DNA of 64,000 nt from JABAAE01 sp905480545 (GCA_943788025.1 CALSOR010000010.1:186001-250000), one strand, 5' to 3'. Counted from the stretch's first letter, positions 43,513 through 53,353 are shown. Notes: generated from the sequence alone by a model not told the origin. Program-made: numbers and translations.

Positions 43513-44595
43513 ATGAAATATCAATCAGAACCTAAGTATGCTCAAACTTTTCGAATTGAGTTTGGCAATTGTCGCGACGTCAAAATGCTATTCGTCGGTT
43601 GTTTCGTTTTGCTGGCTTTTAGCAGCCTAGTAGTCCCGAAAACAATCGCCCAGGATTTGGTGGGCGATCTCAAACAGTACCCTCATCAAATCGTATTTGA
43701 GTCGTATGACACAGACAACTGGGAACTGTTCGTGATGAACGCGGATGGTTCAGACCGCAGGAAACTGACCAGTACCAAAGGACTCCACGAACTTTATCCG
43801 CAAGTTTCTCCCGATGGTACAAAGATCTGTTTTCTGGGAGACACGTACGTCGACGGCGTGGTCAATCGCAGCGTCTACTTGATGGATATCGACGGATCGA
43901 ATCGCATTAAAATTGCCGATCAATCTCGCCAGCCTTGCTGGAGTCCGGATAGTTCAAAAATCGCTTACGTGAAACAGGAATTCAAAAAATTTAATGTGGC
44001 CGACTACGTAAGCAAGGGAATGTTCTTCTATGATGTCAAAACAAAAAAGACAACCGAGCATCCCAATCCAGCGATTCATCACTTGTACAACCTCACTTGG
44101 CCCGATAAAAACTGGATTCTGTCTACGGTTCACGGTGGCATGGGTTTTGGGCACGCGATTATCGCGATTGAAGTCGACGGCGACAAAGTGATCGATCTGA
44201 AGATCAGCGGCTGTCGTCCTTGTGTGTCGCCCAGTGGCAAACAAATCACTTGGAGCCAAAATGATCACACGGTTTGCGTTGCCGACCTCGTCCTGACTGC
44301 AGATTCAGCTCGGGTGGAGAAAATTCGCGTGTTAGCGCAATCCAAGACGTTGCATTTGTATCATCCTGATTTTTCGCCAACCGGCGATTACGTTACCTAT
44401 AGCAGTGGCACGGGGGGGCGCGTGGCGGCCAGCGGTCCGGGGACCTTCACTCAGGTTGCCGAAATGATTGGCGTCCGTGGACCATGGGACATCTACATTA
44501 AACGAGTGGATGGACATGGCGAGGCCCTGCGTCTCACAAAGGATCCCAAGCTATCAAACAAGGAATCGGAATGGCTCCCTCGCAAAGCGAAGTAA
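43513..44595 (+). CDS. Secreted PD40/TolB-like beta-propeller protein
   Basis: 360 aa from the ATG at 43513, chosen because GGGAG lies 7 bp upstream; an ATG at 43585 (MLFVGCFVLLAFSSLVV) would give just the signal peptide. TolB/PD40 repeats are clear: NWELFVMNADGSDRRKLTS, YPQVSPDGTKICF, VYLMDIDGSNRIKIAD, CWSPDSSKIAYV and DFSPTGDYVTYSS. Six blades are plausible. It binds proteins or glycans in the periplasm. First gene of a four-gene operon; its end overlaps the FGE-fold lipoprotein gene by 25 bp. Confidence 0.8.
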   Translation: MKYQSEPKYAQTFRIEFGNCRDVKMLFVGCFVLLAFSSLVVPKTIAQDLVGDLKQYPHQIVFESYDTDNWELFVMNADGSDRRKLTSTKGLHELYPQVSPDGTKICFLGDTYVDGVVNRSVYLMDIDGSNRIKIADQSRQPCWSPDSSKIAYVKQEFKKFNVADYVSKGMFFYDVKTKKTTEHPNPAIHHLYNLTWPDKNWILSTVHGGMGFGHAIIAIEVDGDKVIDLKISGCRPCVSPSGKQITWSQNDHTVCVADLVLTADSARVEKIRVLAQSKTLHLYHPDFSPTGDYVTYSSGTGGRVAASGPGTFTQVAEMIGVRGPWDIYIKRVDGHGEALRLTKDPKLSNKESEWLPRKAK

Positions 44596-45512
44596 CGAGA
44601 TGGTGCGATGTGCGGCGAGCGTCCTATTGGGTTGTTTTGTCGCTCTTCTTGCTGGGTTTGCAGCAAGGATGCACAACCGAACAGAAAAAAGCTGGTGAAC
44701 GGACGTCGTCGAGGGCCATTCCTGTTTTGTCGTTGTCCAAAATTCCCTTGGTTCTAATACCGAAGGGTGAGTTTCTGATGGGAAGCGACGAGGGCCCACC
44801 TAATGAAGGTCCAGCGCACAAAGTTATTGTTGATGCTTATGCGATAGATCAATTCGAAGTGACTCAAAAGCAGTTTGCTGCAATCGAAATGCCAGACCCC
44901 TCACAGTTTAAAAGTAATGACCGCCCGGTCGAACAAATTCGGTGGATCAACGCAGCCGAATATTGTAACGCTCGCTCGGAGGCCGAGGGACTCGAGCCCT
45001 GTTACGACGAACTTGATTTCAAATGCAACTTTGCTGCCAGCGGCTATCGGTTACCGACCGAAGCAGAGTGGGAATACGCGGCCCGCGCGGGTGGTCAGGA
45101 TGACTCGATATTGGCTGCTTCCGCCGGGAATAAGATTGGCAGTTTCGCCTGTTACGCTGGAAATTCAACTCAGAAAACGGAGCTGGTGGGAAAGAAGAAA
45201 CCCAATGCTTGGGGAATCCACGAAATGTTGGGAAATGTCTCCGAATGGTGCGAGGACGTTTATCTTCCGGACTATTATCAGAACAGTCCCACAAAAAACC
45301 CGTGCGCGGGCGGCGAAGGCGGAAAACGTGTCATTCGAGGGGGCAGTTGGAAGTCACCGGCTAAAGACTTGCGTGTGACGTCGCGACTTGGCCGGACCGC
45401 CGGATTTAGCGACGCCTGCTTTACGGGAAACACGCTGGGCTTTCGGTGCGTCCGGCGGCTCAGCGAACAGGAGCTAAAGCAACTCGAGAATGCGAATAAG
45501 ACTTCTGAGTAA
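44571..45512 (+). CDS. FGE/SUMF1-fold lipoprotein
   Basis: 313 aa. A lipoprotein signal ends LFLLGLQQGC. The FGE-sulfatase fold covers residues 60-305: LVLIPKGEFLMGSDEGP, YRLPTEAEWEYAARAGG, WGIHEMLGNVSEWCEDVY and RVIRGGSWKSPAKD. The catalytic cysteine pair of true FGE is absent (the RC position reads DLRVTSR). It is therefore probably a non-oxidase member, perhaps a scaffold or a glycan-modifying protein. It overlaps the PD40 gene upstream by 25 bp, and the MBOAT gene starts 12 bp after its stop. Confidence 0.85.
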   Translation: MAPSQSEVTRWCDVRRASYWVVLSLFLLGLQQGCTTEQKKAGERTSSRAIPVLSLSKIPLVLIPKGEFLMGSDEGPPNEGPAHKVIVDAYAIDQFEVTQKQFAAIEMPDPSQFKSNDRPVEQIRWINAAEYCNARSEAEGLEPCYDELDFKCNFAASGYRLPTEAEWEYAARAGGQDDSILAASAGNKIGSFACYAGNSTQKTELVGKKKPNAWGIHEMLGNVSEWCEDVYLPDYYQNSPTKNPCAGGEGGKRVIRGGSWKSPAKDLRVTSRLGRTAGFSDACFTGNTLGFRCVRRLSEQELKQLENANKTSE

Positions 45513-45524
45513 ACGGTTGCTTCC

Positions 45525-46901
45525 ATGCTTTTTCACACCTGGCATTTTTTGCTTTTCTTTTTGGTCGTTTACACCATCTATCTGATTCTGCGGCGGACCA
45601 GTTACTGGACGCACTGGCTGTTGTTTGCCTCTTGTGTTTTCTACGGTTGGTGGAGCCCGATTTACTTGCTGCTGATACTGTACTCTACCCTGCTGGACTA
45701 CTTGATCGTCTACTGGATGGAGAAGAGTTCACGTAAGCGAACTTGGTTGGCGGTCAGCATTGTCAGCAACCTTTCGGTACTTGCGGCGTTCAAATATTTG
45801 GCATTCTTTACGGATAATCTGAATGGATTGCTTCAGTGGTGTGGCGTGGTATCACGTTTGGAAGTCCCGGTCGGTTTTTTGTTGCCGGTGGGAATCTCGT
45901 TCTACACCTTTCAATCGATGAGTTACACGATTGACTTTTACCGGGGGCAGATCCCGCGTGAGACAAGTTTCATTCGGTTCGCTGCCTATGTGTCGCTGTT
46001 TCCTCAACTCGTAGCAGGGCCAATCGAAAGAGCTCGGAAATTATTGCCTCAACTGCAGCATCTCCCCAAACTCAAGCTGGATATGGTGACCGACGGTGCT
46101 TCGCTGTTTGTGATCGGTATGTTCAAAAAAGTCGCGATTGCCGATTACCTCGCAATGTATGCCGATCCTGTGTTTGCCAATCCCGCGATCCAATCTGCGT
46201 CGGCACTTTGGCTGGGAACCATTGCTTTCGCCTGGCAAATTTATTTTGACTTCAGTGGTTACACCGATATGGCTCGGGGGATAGCCAAGATGATGGGCTT
46301 CGACCTGATGCGGAACTTTCGACATCCTTACCTTGCAACCAGTTTGGGAGATTTTTGGTCGCGTTGGCATATCAGTCTCTCCAGTTGGTTCAAGGATTAT
46401 GTCTATATTCCGTTGGGCGGGAACCGGCACGGAAGGTGGCGTACGAATCGAAACTTGATGCTGACGATCTTGCTTTCCGGATTCTGGCATGGAGCGGCTT
46501 GGACTTACGTCGTGTGGGGCTGCATTCACGGCGTTGCAATGGTCGCCTCCCGGCCTTTGGAGCGAAGTCCAAAATATGAGGCCGTCCCGCGGGTCTTTCG
46601 TCAGATTCTGGTCTTTCTCGTGGTGCTTCTGGCATGGGTCTTTTTTCGTGCCACTTCCGTGGAGGATGCTTTGACGATTTTACGTGGGATGTTCCTCGCC
46701 GGTTGGACTGATCCCGTTTGTCCATGGATATTAGTGGCGATGGTGTCTGGTATTTGGGTATATCAATGGACGACCGAATCGAAATTGTCCTGGATATGGA
46801 AGCTCGCCGCGATCAGAATCGGGATGTTCTGTGGAATGGTTTTGTATCTGATGTTTATCCCCGGAACGCGACAAGCCCCTTTCATCTATTTTCAATTTTG
46901 A
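45525..46901 (+). CDS. MBOAT-family membrane O-acyltransferase (AlgI-like)
   Basis: 458 aa with about ten transmembrane helices. The MBOAT core is clear: FAAYVSLFPQLVAGPIERA, FRHPYLATSLGDFWSRWHIS, SSWFKDYVYIPLGGNRHG and LSGFWHGAAWTYVVWG, which includes the conserved His. AlgI/DltB-type enzymes move acetyl groups across the membrane for O-acetylation of exopolysaccharide or other glycans. The gene after it encodes an SGNH protein, the usual AlgJ/AlgX-like partner that finishes the transfer in the periplasm. Confidence 0.93.
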   Translation: MLFHTWHFLLFFLVVYTIYLILRRTSYWTHWLLFASCVFYGWWSPIYLLLILYSTLLDYLIVYWMEKSSRKRTWLAVSIVSNLSVLAAFKYLAFFTDNLNGLLQWCGVVSRLEVPVGFLLPVGISFYTFQSMSYTIDFYRGQIPRETSFIRFAAYVSLFPQLVAGPIERARKLLPQLQHLPKLKLDMVTDGASLFVIGMFKKVAIADYLAMYADPVFANPAIQSASALWLGTIAFAWQIYFDFSGYTDMARGIAKMMGFDLMRNFRHPYLATSLGDFWSRWHISLSSWFKDYVYIPLGGNRHGRWRTNRNLMLTILLSGFWHGAAWTYVVWGCIHGVAMVASRPLERSPKYEAVPRVFRQILVFLVVLLAWVFFRATSVEDALTILRGMFLAGWTDPVCPWILVAMVSGIWVYQWTTESKLSWIWKLAAIRIGMFCGMVLYLMFIPGTRQAPFIYFQF

Positions 46902-46909
46902 CTGGAAGA

Positions 46910-48061
46910 ATGATGACCGAACTTCCGAGTGAAAGCACCGATCAAAGTATCACGACCGATTCGGGCGATGAATTCCCTCTGCGTTTGAACCTTTCGCAGT
47001 GGTTTGTAACAGTGGCAATTGTTGTGTCTGTTGCTTGGGCTGCGCCGTCGGTTTGGAAGTGGGTCGAACCCTTCGAGGAAACGTCTGATTACAGACTTCC
47101 CGTTGATTGGAGTGAGGATTACTGGACTTACCAACGTCATGTCAATGAGGCGGCAAAATCGAAAATCATGATCGTCGGCGATTCCGTGGTCTGGGGGGAA
47201 TATGTTCGACCGAAGGAGGCTTTGCATGCCTGTCTGAACAAGGAGATGCCCGGTAGCGTGTTCGCAAATGGCGGAGTCAATGGAATGCACCCGCTGGCAC
47301 TTCAAGGATTGATCGATTGGCACACGCGAGGCGTTCAAGGCGGTTTGCTGCTGCACTGCAACCTGCTCTGGACAAGCTCAATCGAGCGAGATTTGCAGGT
47401 CGATGAAGCCGTATCGTTTAACCACCCCGATCTGCTACCACAGTTTAATTCGCGAATAGCGAGCTATCGAGCGAACACCGAGCGTCGATTGTCGACGGTT
47501 ATTCAGGAACGCTTTGGTTATCGCCAATTGGTTCGGCATTGGCGGGTAACTAATTTTGCGTTTCAGAATATCCCGGCCTGGTCGATCGAGCATCCCTACG
47601 AACTGCCCTGGCGGCGTTTTCGATCCACGGCCACTCCGCCTAAGGACAAACCGCATTCAAAGCCAGTGGTTTGGAGTAAAAAAATTCGCAGGCCACTGGA
47701 TTTGGCGTGGATTGATTTAAAAGTCTCAAATCAATGGTTGGCATTTCAGCGATGTGTGTCGATTTTTCAGCAACGTGGCAACGATCTGTTTGTCGTGGTC
47801 GGTCCCATTAATGAACACTGTCTAACCGCGGAAAGTCGGGAACGATACCACCAACGAACTGCAGAGGTATCGCGTTGGTTGAGCGAACAGAACGTTTGCC
47901 ACATTGTACCCACCACATTGCCAACCGATGAATATGGTGATGCCAGCCATCCGCTGGCCAAAGGGTATCACAGTCTTGCTTTGCAGTTGCGGAGTTCCGT
48001 TGAATTTCAGGATTGGGTTTTGGCGAACCGTCAAGAGTTCTCCATCGCCACCGAGGAATGA
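46910..48061 (+). CDS. Membrane-anchored SGNH-type O-acetyltransferase partner (AlgJ/AlgX-like)
   Basis: 383 aa from the ATG at 46910 (GGAAG just upstream; a second ATG at 46913). Longer open sequence reaches back to 46718 inside the MBOAT gene but is only an overlap in another frame. A transmembrane helix (residues 28-45, WFVTVAIVVSVAWAAP) anchors the protein. The SGNH fold shows block I IMIVGDSVVWGEY, a Gly/Asn block (NGGVNGMHPLAL) and block V DASHPLAKGYH with the Asp-x-x-His pair. Such proteins take the acetyl group from MBOAT and attach it to the polymer. It ends the operon. Confidence 0.8.
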   Translation: MMTELPSESTDQSITTDSGDEFPLRLNLSQWFVTVAIVVSVAWAAPSVWKWVEPFEETSDYRLPVDWSEDYWTYQRHVNEAAKSKIMIVGDSVVWGEYVRPKEALHACLNKEMPGSVFANGGVNGMHPLALQGLIDWHTRGVQGGLLLHCNLLWTSSIERDLQVDEAVSFNHPDLLPQFNSRIASYRANTERRLSTVIQERFGYRQLVRHWRVTNFAFQNIPAWSIEHPYELPWRRFRSTATPPKDKPHSKPVVWSKKIRRPLDLAWIDLKVSNQWLAFQRCVSIFQQRGNDLFVVVGPINEHCLTAESRERYHQRTAEVSRWLSEQNVCHIVPTTLPTDEYGDASHPLAKGYHSLALQLRSSVEFQDWVLANRQEFSIATEE

Positions 48062-48698
48062 AAGAAAAGTAAAAAGAGCTAGGGACAAAACGAGGTAAGC
48101 CTCGCTAGGGTCATTTACATAAACTGCGATCGGAATCTGCAATTATTTCGTTTTTTGAATTGTCTTCCATAGGGATGTGGCGTTGAAAGTTTGGGCATGT
48201 TTACACCCTGAAATGTGTTGCTCCGAGAAACCCTCTTTTTAACATCAAAAAAATGTGGCAAGTACAATGTTTGGTCGCGCAGCTTTCGACGTCATTCGTA
48301 AAAAAATGAACCGATACTACAATCAATTTTTCAAAAATCATCATTCTTCAGCGGATTTGCTTGAGACTCCAAAAGCCAAGCATTCCATTGATCTGTTGAA
48401 CAAAATTTCCGCATTCGATTGCTTCAAAATCTTGAAGCATAAATCTTTAGTCACCATCCACCTGAGTGAATTTTCACCCTGAACAGCAACAAGTTTGTGA
48501 AAATACTTGCAACCTTGGAAATTAGAAACTCTAGCCTTGAAGCAATTCCCAAAACGACACAGATAGAATTTGTGAAAAGGACTTTCTGGAGTTTTATTCA
48601 AAAATAGAAACTGTATGGCGTGGTTGTTGAATGGGTAGCAGAGTGAGGGCTGAAAGAAAGGTTGGAAGCTGACATCGAAATAGCGCCATGCATTTTGT
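48062..48698. other. Intergenic region between convergent operons
   Basis: About 640 bp between the SGNH gene (plus) and the DUF1501 gene (minus). A small hairpin, CGAGG-TAAG-CCTCG (48091-48104), lies about 30 bp past the SGNH stop but has no T-tract. A plus-strand frame at 48255-48482 has no supporting feature. Nothing else was seen. Confidence 0.4.
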
Positions 48699-50072
48699 TC
48701 AAAACAATTCTTTGATTGGCGTTCCACGATCGGTGAGCGGTACGGGGCGGTCACCGTCGTACAGATGCGTTTCATGATCGATTCCCATCGTATGGAAAAT
48801 CGACGCATGAAAATCAGCGATAGAAACAGGGTTCGCGACGATCTTCTTTCCTAGGTCGTCCGTTTCGCCGACGACTTGACCGGTTTTCATTCCGCCACCG
48901 AAAAAGACGCTGCTGAATGCAGTGCTTTGATGTCCCCGACCGCCACCTCCATCGAATTCAGGCGGTCTCCCGAATTCAGTTGTAATGACCACCAACGTCG
49001 AATCCAAGATTTTGTGTTTCTCCAAATCATCGATCAACGTCGCAACTGATTGATCAAGTTGCTGGATCAAGATGTGTTGATTTTCTTGTCCTTCGTTATG
49101 TGTATCCCATCCGGTTCCGTTAATGAAATTCAGATTGAATCCGACTTCGATAAACCGGACTCCCGATTGGACCAAACGTCTTGCCAAGAGACATCTCTGT
49201 CCAAACTCGCCGCCATAAGAATTTCTCAGTTTACTGGACTCCGATGTCAAATCGAAATTTTTCATAAATTTCGGTCCGGCGAGTTTTAAGCCAGCCAAAC
49301 TGTTTTCCAAATGGTCGTTGACCGTCGCTGAATTGGCTCGCCCGGATTGGTGGGTCGCAAGATTCTTTAAAAGTTGTTCACGCCGTGACATACGCTTCTG
49401 ATCGACATCAACGGGCAGTCGCAAGCCAGAGGGCCCCGCTTTTGTGTCCGTTAAGTAAATGTATCCATGCTTGCTACCAAGAAAACCGGGCCCGCGGGTG
49501 GCGCTGGGGTATCCCATTAAAACGTATCCGGGAACGCCTGCAGATGTTGTCGGCCGTTCATGCACTACCATCGACCCAATACTCGGGTATTGTGTTGTAC
49601 CGGTCGCTGGACGTCCAACATGCATTCGATTTGTCGCCGCCGCATGCTCATCAATAACATCGTGATGAACGGAGCGAACGATCACACCTTTATCAAGACG
49701 TGGAGCAAGATTTGGCAGGTGTTCGCAAACGTGTTGTCCATCAATGGCGGTTGCGATTTTACGATAAGCAGACCCAGGCTTTTTGCTTTTCTGTTTTGGG
49801 TCGCCAAGTCGTTTCGGATCGAACGTATCGACGTGACAGGCACCGCCACCTAACCAAATGAAGATACATGAATCCGCTTTGCCGCGTGGAACGTGCACCG
49901 GCGTGATCGGGTTGGTAGCAATGGAACTTGAAGTGGCAATTTCGCCCAATCCGAACTTCCCATACTCCTTGGGCTCTGAGGCCAAAATTTCGGACACGTT
50001 TTGAAGTAGTCCTGCCCCTGCTGCGATCGAGCCGGTTTTGGAAATGAATCTACGTCGATTTAGTTTCGCCAT
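48699..50072 (-). CDS. DUF1501 domain protein paired with LamG-PSD1
   Basis: 457 aa, Tat signal KLNRRRFISKTGSIAAGAG. Family motifs are intact: SCIFIWLGGGACHVDTFDPK, VRFIEVGFNLNF, TLVVITTEFGRPP, GRGHQSTAFSSVFFGGG and DFHASIFHTMGIDHETHLYD. It starts 2 bp after the stop of the PSD1 gene, so the two are cotranscribed. It is more diverged in length and spacing from the two other DUF1501 copies in the window than they are from each other. Confidence 0.92.
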   Translation of the reverse strand: MAKLNRRRFISKTGSIAAGAGLLQNVSEILASEPKEYGKFGLGEIATSSSIATNPITPVHVPRGKADSCIFIWLGGGACHVDTFDPKRLGDPKQKSKKPGSAYRKIATAIDGQHVCEHLPNLAPRLDKGVIVRSVHHDVIDEHAAATNRMHVGRPATGTTQYPSIGSMVVHERPTTSAGVPGYVLMGYPSATRGPGFLGSKHGYIYLTDTKAGPSGLRLPVDVDQKRMSRREQLLKNLATHQSGRANSATVNDHLENSLAGLKLAGPKFMKNFDLTSESSKLRNSYGGEFGQRCLLARRLVQSGVRFIEVGFNLNFINGTGWDTHNEGQENQHILIQQLDQSVATLIDDLEKHKILDSTLVVITTEFGRPPEFDGGGGRGHQSTAFSSVFFGGGMKTGQVVGETDDLGKKIVANPVSIADFHASIFHTMGIDHETHLYDGDRPVPLTDRGTPIKELF

Positions 50073-50074
50073 TG

Positions 50075-53000
50075 TTACTTGATCAATAGGAATTCAGGGG
50101 AGTTAATGAGCGTCCATACAAGATCTTCCATTCGCTCACGCCAGTCAGCCTGTAATTGACGGGTTGGGTGATCGCCACGACGAACCAGTCGCTCGATCTC
50201 TTGTTTGATCTTTGTCGCGTCCGGATGAAGATGATTGGACCAGGATACAGCCGACCGGAATTGTTGAGCATATATTGGAGCAGCGGAAGCTTCGGGGACA
50301 AGGCGATCGGCGAACCCAGCGTCGAGCAATGTTTTGACCGCTTCAGATTCCGGCGCCGTTGGTTTCCTGGAAAGAAGCTGCATATAAGTTCGAGCGGCCA
50401 ACTCATTGACGTCGTTTGCGGTCACCGCAATTTCCGTGAGGGAGGAATCATCGGACAATTGAGTTGCGCGATGTGATGCGTCACCATTTGCCAGAACCAG
50501 TGGTTGAACCAATGTCTTTGATTGATCACGATCGGTGATCGGATTGGGGCGTGATTCTCGCCAGCCGTAGGCATTAAGAATATCGATAATCGATTGTGCT
50601 CGCGGTAATGCCAATGCCGGACGGTCCCGTTCATTTGCAAGCGATGTTAATTGCCAAGCCCGCCTTGGATTTCCGAGGTCTAGAAAAGTATCGGCGGGTC
50701 GGCGTCCCTCCTGATCGAATGTCACTCGTTCTGCGTCAAGGTTCTTCCCCACGACTGAAAAAAGTGAGTCAACAATTTGCTCGGCCGACATCGTTCGGAT
50801 CTTTCGCCCCCCAAATGTTTTGAGTAATTTCGGATCGTCGGTAAACTTTCGCTGATAAGTATTTGAGTTCATGATGAAACGGATCAGATGTTTCGCGTCG
50901 TAGCCCGATCGAAGAAACTCAAGTGACAATCGATCCAACAGTTTTCGATTTCGAGGTTTCCCAAGCAAGAAATCGTCCGCAGAGTCAACGATTCCTACTC
51001 CGAACAGCCGCGTCCAAATTCGATTGGCCAGAACATCAGAAAACCGTTTGTTTTCCGGGCTGGTGATGATCTCGGAAAGTCGTCGCCGCGAATCGTCGGT
51101 GTCGGTCAAAGCATCGAACTTCAGGTCGGAATCAAATGGCCAGTTCGGTTTGACCGACTCACCCGGCTTCAATGTGACTTGTACGGCGGCAAACTCGGCT
51201 GCATTGGGTACAGTGCTGGATGCTGGGAGTTTGATCGGTTTGCGATTGAGCATCGCGGCCATTTCAAACAGGTCTTTTTGAAGAAAGTGATTATTGGGCG
51301 AGTCATGACATCGCGCACAAGTGAGGTCGATCCCTAAAAACGCACGCGAGAGCACGTTGGCTTTCGCAGCGGTCGGGACATCATTTTGAGTCGCGATCGA
51401 AAAACCGGCTGGTCCCCCTCCGTATTTACTTCCCTTCATACCAATTAACTCGGAAACGAATCGGTCCATTGGTTTGTTGTCCAAAAGCGATTCGTAAATC
51501 CAAAACCGAAACGGGCCGGTGTTGTTCAGTTTTGGTTTTAAGATTCCTGGATTTTCAGCTAAGACATCCTGCCAGTAAGAAACCCAGTGATCGGCGTAGC
51601 GATCGTCAAGCAAAAGTTGATCAATCCACTGCGATCGTTTGTCCGCTGCATCTGAATTGAGAAACGCGGCAAGTTGGTCATGTGACGGCGGAATTCCAAT
51701 CGTGTCGAGAAAAGCTCGTCGAAGGAAAGTCGCATCGTCCGCGACATCAGTCGGTTTTAGCCCTTGTGAATTTAGCTCGACATTGAGAATCGAATCGATC
51801 GACTCGGCCAAAAGTTCCTTTCGTTTTTCTGCGATATACCTGCCACTTTGATGGCGTTCATTCCAAAACGGTTGGTCCAATTTCGAAAGTTTCTGACGCT
51901 GTTGTGTTTCCATTCTGGCAACGAATGATTGATATTGGGCGGAATGCTTTTTCCATTCGACGTATTTGACCGGCACCAACTGTTTTGCATTGGTCAGCAA
52001 TGAAAAGTATTTGTCCCCGTTCTTTTTGATCGCAACGATCATTTCTCGCAGTTCATTGCGAAGCCCTTTTCCACCAACAAGTGTTTCAAAACGAAAGGTG
52101 TGGTAACCCGCACTCAAGTTGGTTTTAATCGTATCTTGTTTGTGTCCAGCGGGTGTCAAATAAACATATGGATCGTCGCTTGTTTCCATTTTAGGAACCG
52201 GTTCGTGGCCGCTTGCGTTACGCCCCATCATTGGTAGCGTTTTCACAACCCGATCGTCGATTAACAATGCGCTCGCGCTTTTCGCTCGAACTAAAATTTC
52301 ATATTCGCCCGCAGGAAGTTTCATTTTTATCCGACCACGAACGAGGAACGTAGGTGTGCGATCAACAACGATTCCTGGTCGGGCGTATTTCTTGGGTAAA
52401 CCGTCGAGGCCAAAATGATCCAATTGAAATCGTTGCTGCGATTGGAAAGATGGTAGAAACGGCGGGGACCGCTCAGGAACTTCTTCTACAATTTCGATCA
52501 GGACTTTGCCGTCGTCGAGCGCGATGTCATGTTCAATTGCGACAGGGATTTTCGGGGGAGCATTCGAAGCAATTTCGTTCAACTGGTTCGCGGGATATTT
52601 TCCGCGAATGATTTTGATATCACGCATCCAACCGAAATACGTTGACGCTGGATTGCCGTTTAGTGAAGATCCGATCCAGACTTCGTCATTGTCAACAATT
52701 GGTTTGTCGTTCGTTGGTCCGCCCATGTCCCATGAACCTGCTGTTCTTTTTCCATCGACGGTCGCAAACGCGGCATTGGCTTCCCCGAAATTATAATGCA
52801 TCGCAACATGGTGCCATTGGCCGTCGACAGGAAATCCAAGTTTAGAGTTCCAGCGGTTGAAAGATTCTTTGCCTTTGTCATCAACGGATCGAAACAGAAA
52901 ACTGACTTTGGCCTTGCCGTTAATTCCACGTAACCGAAGTGAATAGTTCTGATTGTCTTTGCTAAAGTTTTTATTTCCCGTGCGTCCTTTGCCGACGATA

Positions 53001-53353
53001 TAAACCTGTTGCCCATTTTCAAGAGAAAGTGGTGCGACCCAAGCATGCATCGTGATCGCGGAACCATGCGGGAACTTTAGCTTTGGATCGTTGCCCGGCA
53101 ACCTGAAATACGATGCACCATCAAAGAAGAAGGCGAGCGAGTCTGGTGTTTGGGTGGATTTGGGATCGCTACCAAGAAAACGTTTTACCACCGGCGCTCC
53201 GTCAGAGGCAACAATTAATGAATTGTCCGCTGCGAAATTTTTATTTTTAGAATCATGGGCGAGGTGCAGTACCGTTTCCTGCGCCCGGATCTGTGAGAAA
53301 AAAACGCAGGTCAGCAAAATGACCAAGCAGTTGGTTCGTGGAGGCATCGTCAT
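50075..53353 (-). CDS. PSD1-type protein: LamG + PA14-like + DUF1549 + DUF1553
   Basis: 1092 aa, signal peptide 1-24. Residues 30-270 form a LamG/concanavalin-like lectin domain (HAWVAPLSLENGQQVYIVG, GQWHHVAMHYNF, DNDEVWIGSSLNG). Residues 310-460 form a PA14-like beta domain (AGEYEILVRAKSASALLI). DUF1549 follows with DRYADHWVSYWQDVLAENPG and LTCARCHDSPNNHF, then DUF1553 (SPENKRFSDVLANRIWTRLFG). Unlike the PSD1 protein at 21025-24273, it has no N-terminal PSCyt1 haem domain; the two lectin-like modules take its place. This suggests a sugar-binding version of the same system. DUF1501 follows 2 bp downstream. Confidence 0.9.
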   Translation of the reverse strand: MTMPPRTNCLVILLTCVFFSQIRAQETVLHLAHDSKNKNFAADNSLIVASDGAPVVKRFLGSDPKSTQTPDSLAFFFDGASYFRLPGNDPKLKFPHGSAITMHAWVAPLSLENGQQVYIVGKGRTGNKNFSKDNQNYSLRLRGINGKAKVSFLFRSVDDKGKESFNRWNSKLGFPVDGQWHHVAMHYNFGEANAAFATVDGKRTAGSWDMGGPTNDKPIVDNDEVWIGSSLNGNPASTYFGWMRDIKIIRGKYPANQLNEIASNAPPKIPVAIEHDIALDDGKVLIEIVEEVPERSPPFLPSFQSQQRFQLDHFGLDGLPKKYARPGIVVDRTPTFLVRGRIKMKLPAGEYEILVRAKSASALLIDDRVVKTLPMMGRNASGHEPVPKMETSDDPYVYLTPAGHKQDTIKTNLSAGYHTFRFETLVGGKGLRNELREMIVAIKKNGDKYFSLLTNAKQLVPVKYVEWKKHSAQYQSFVARMETQQRQKLSKLDQPFWNERHQSGRYIAEKRKELLAESIDSILNVELNSQGLKPTDVADDATFLRRAFLDTIGIPPSHDQLAAFLNSDAADKRSQWIDQLLLDDRYADHWVSYWQDVLAENPGILKPKLNNTGPFRFWIYESLLDNKPMDRFVSELIGMKGSKYGGGPAGFSIATQNDVPTAAKANVLSRAFLGIDLTCARCHDSPNNHFLQKDLFEMAAMLNRKPIKLPASSTVPNAAEFAAVQVTLKPGESVKPNWPFDSDLKFDALTDTDDSRRRLSEIITSPENKRFSDVLANRIWTRLFGVGIVDSADDFLLGKPRNRKLLDRLSLEFLRSGYDAKHLIRFIMNSNTYQRKFTDDPKLLKTFGGRKIRTMSAEQIVDSLFSVVGKNLDAERVTFDQEGRRPADTFLDLGNPRRAWQLTSLANERDRPALALPRAQSIIDILNAYGWRESRPNPITDRDQSKTLVQPLVLANGDASHRATQLSDDSSLTEIAVTANDVNELAARTYMQLLSRKPTAPESEAVKTLLDAGFADRLVPEASAAPIYAQQFRSAVSWSNHLHPDATKIKQEIERLVRRGDHPTRQLQADWRERMEDLVWTLINSPEFLLIK

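Noticed and set aside
46718..46909. Longer N-terminus for the SGNH protein
   Set aside because: These 64 codons lie inside the MBOAT gene in another frame and do not look like a membrane anchor; the ATG at 46910 has GGAAG upstream.
48255..48482. Small plus-strand frame after the SGNH gene
   Set aside because: No start signal or recognisable feature; AT-rich intergenic composition.
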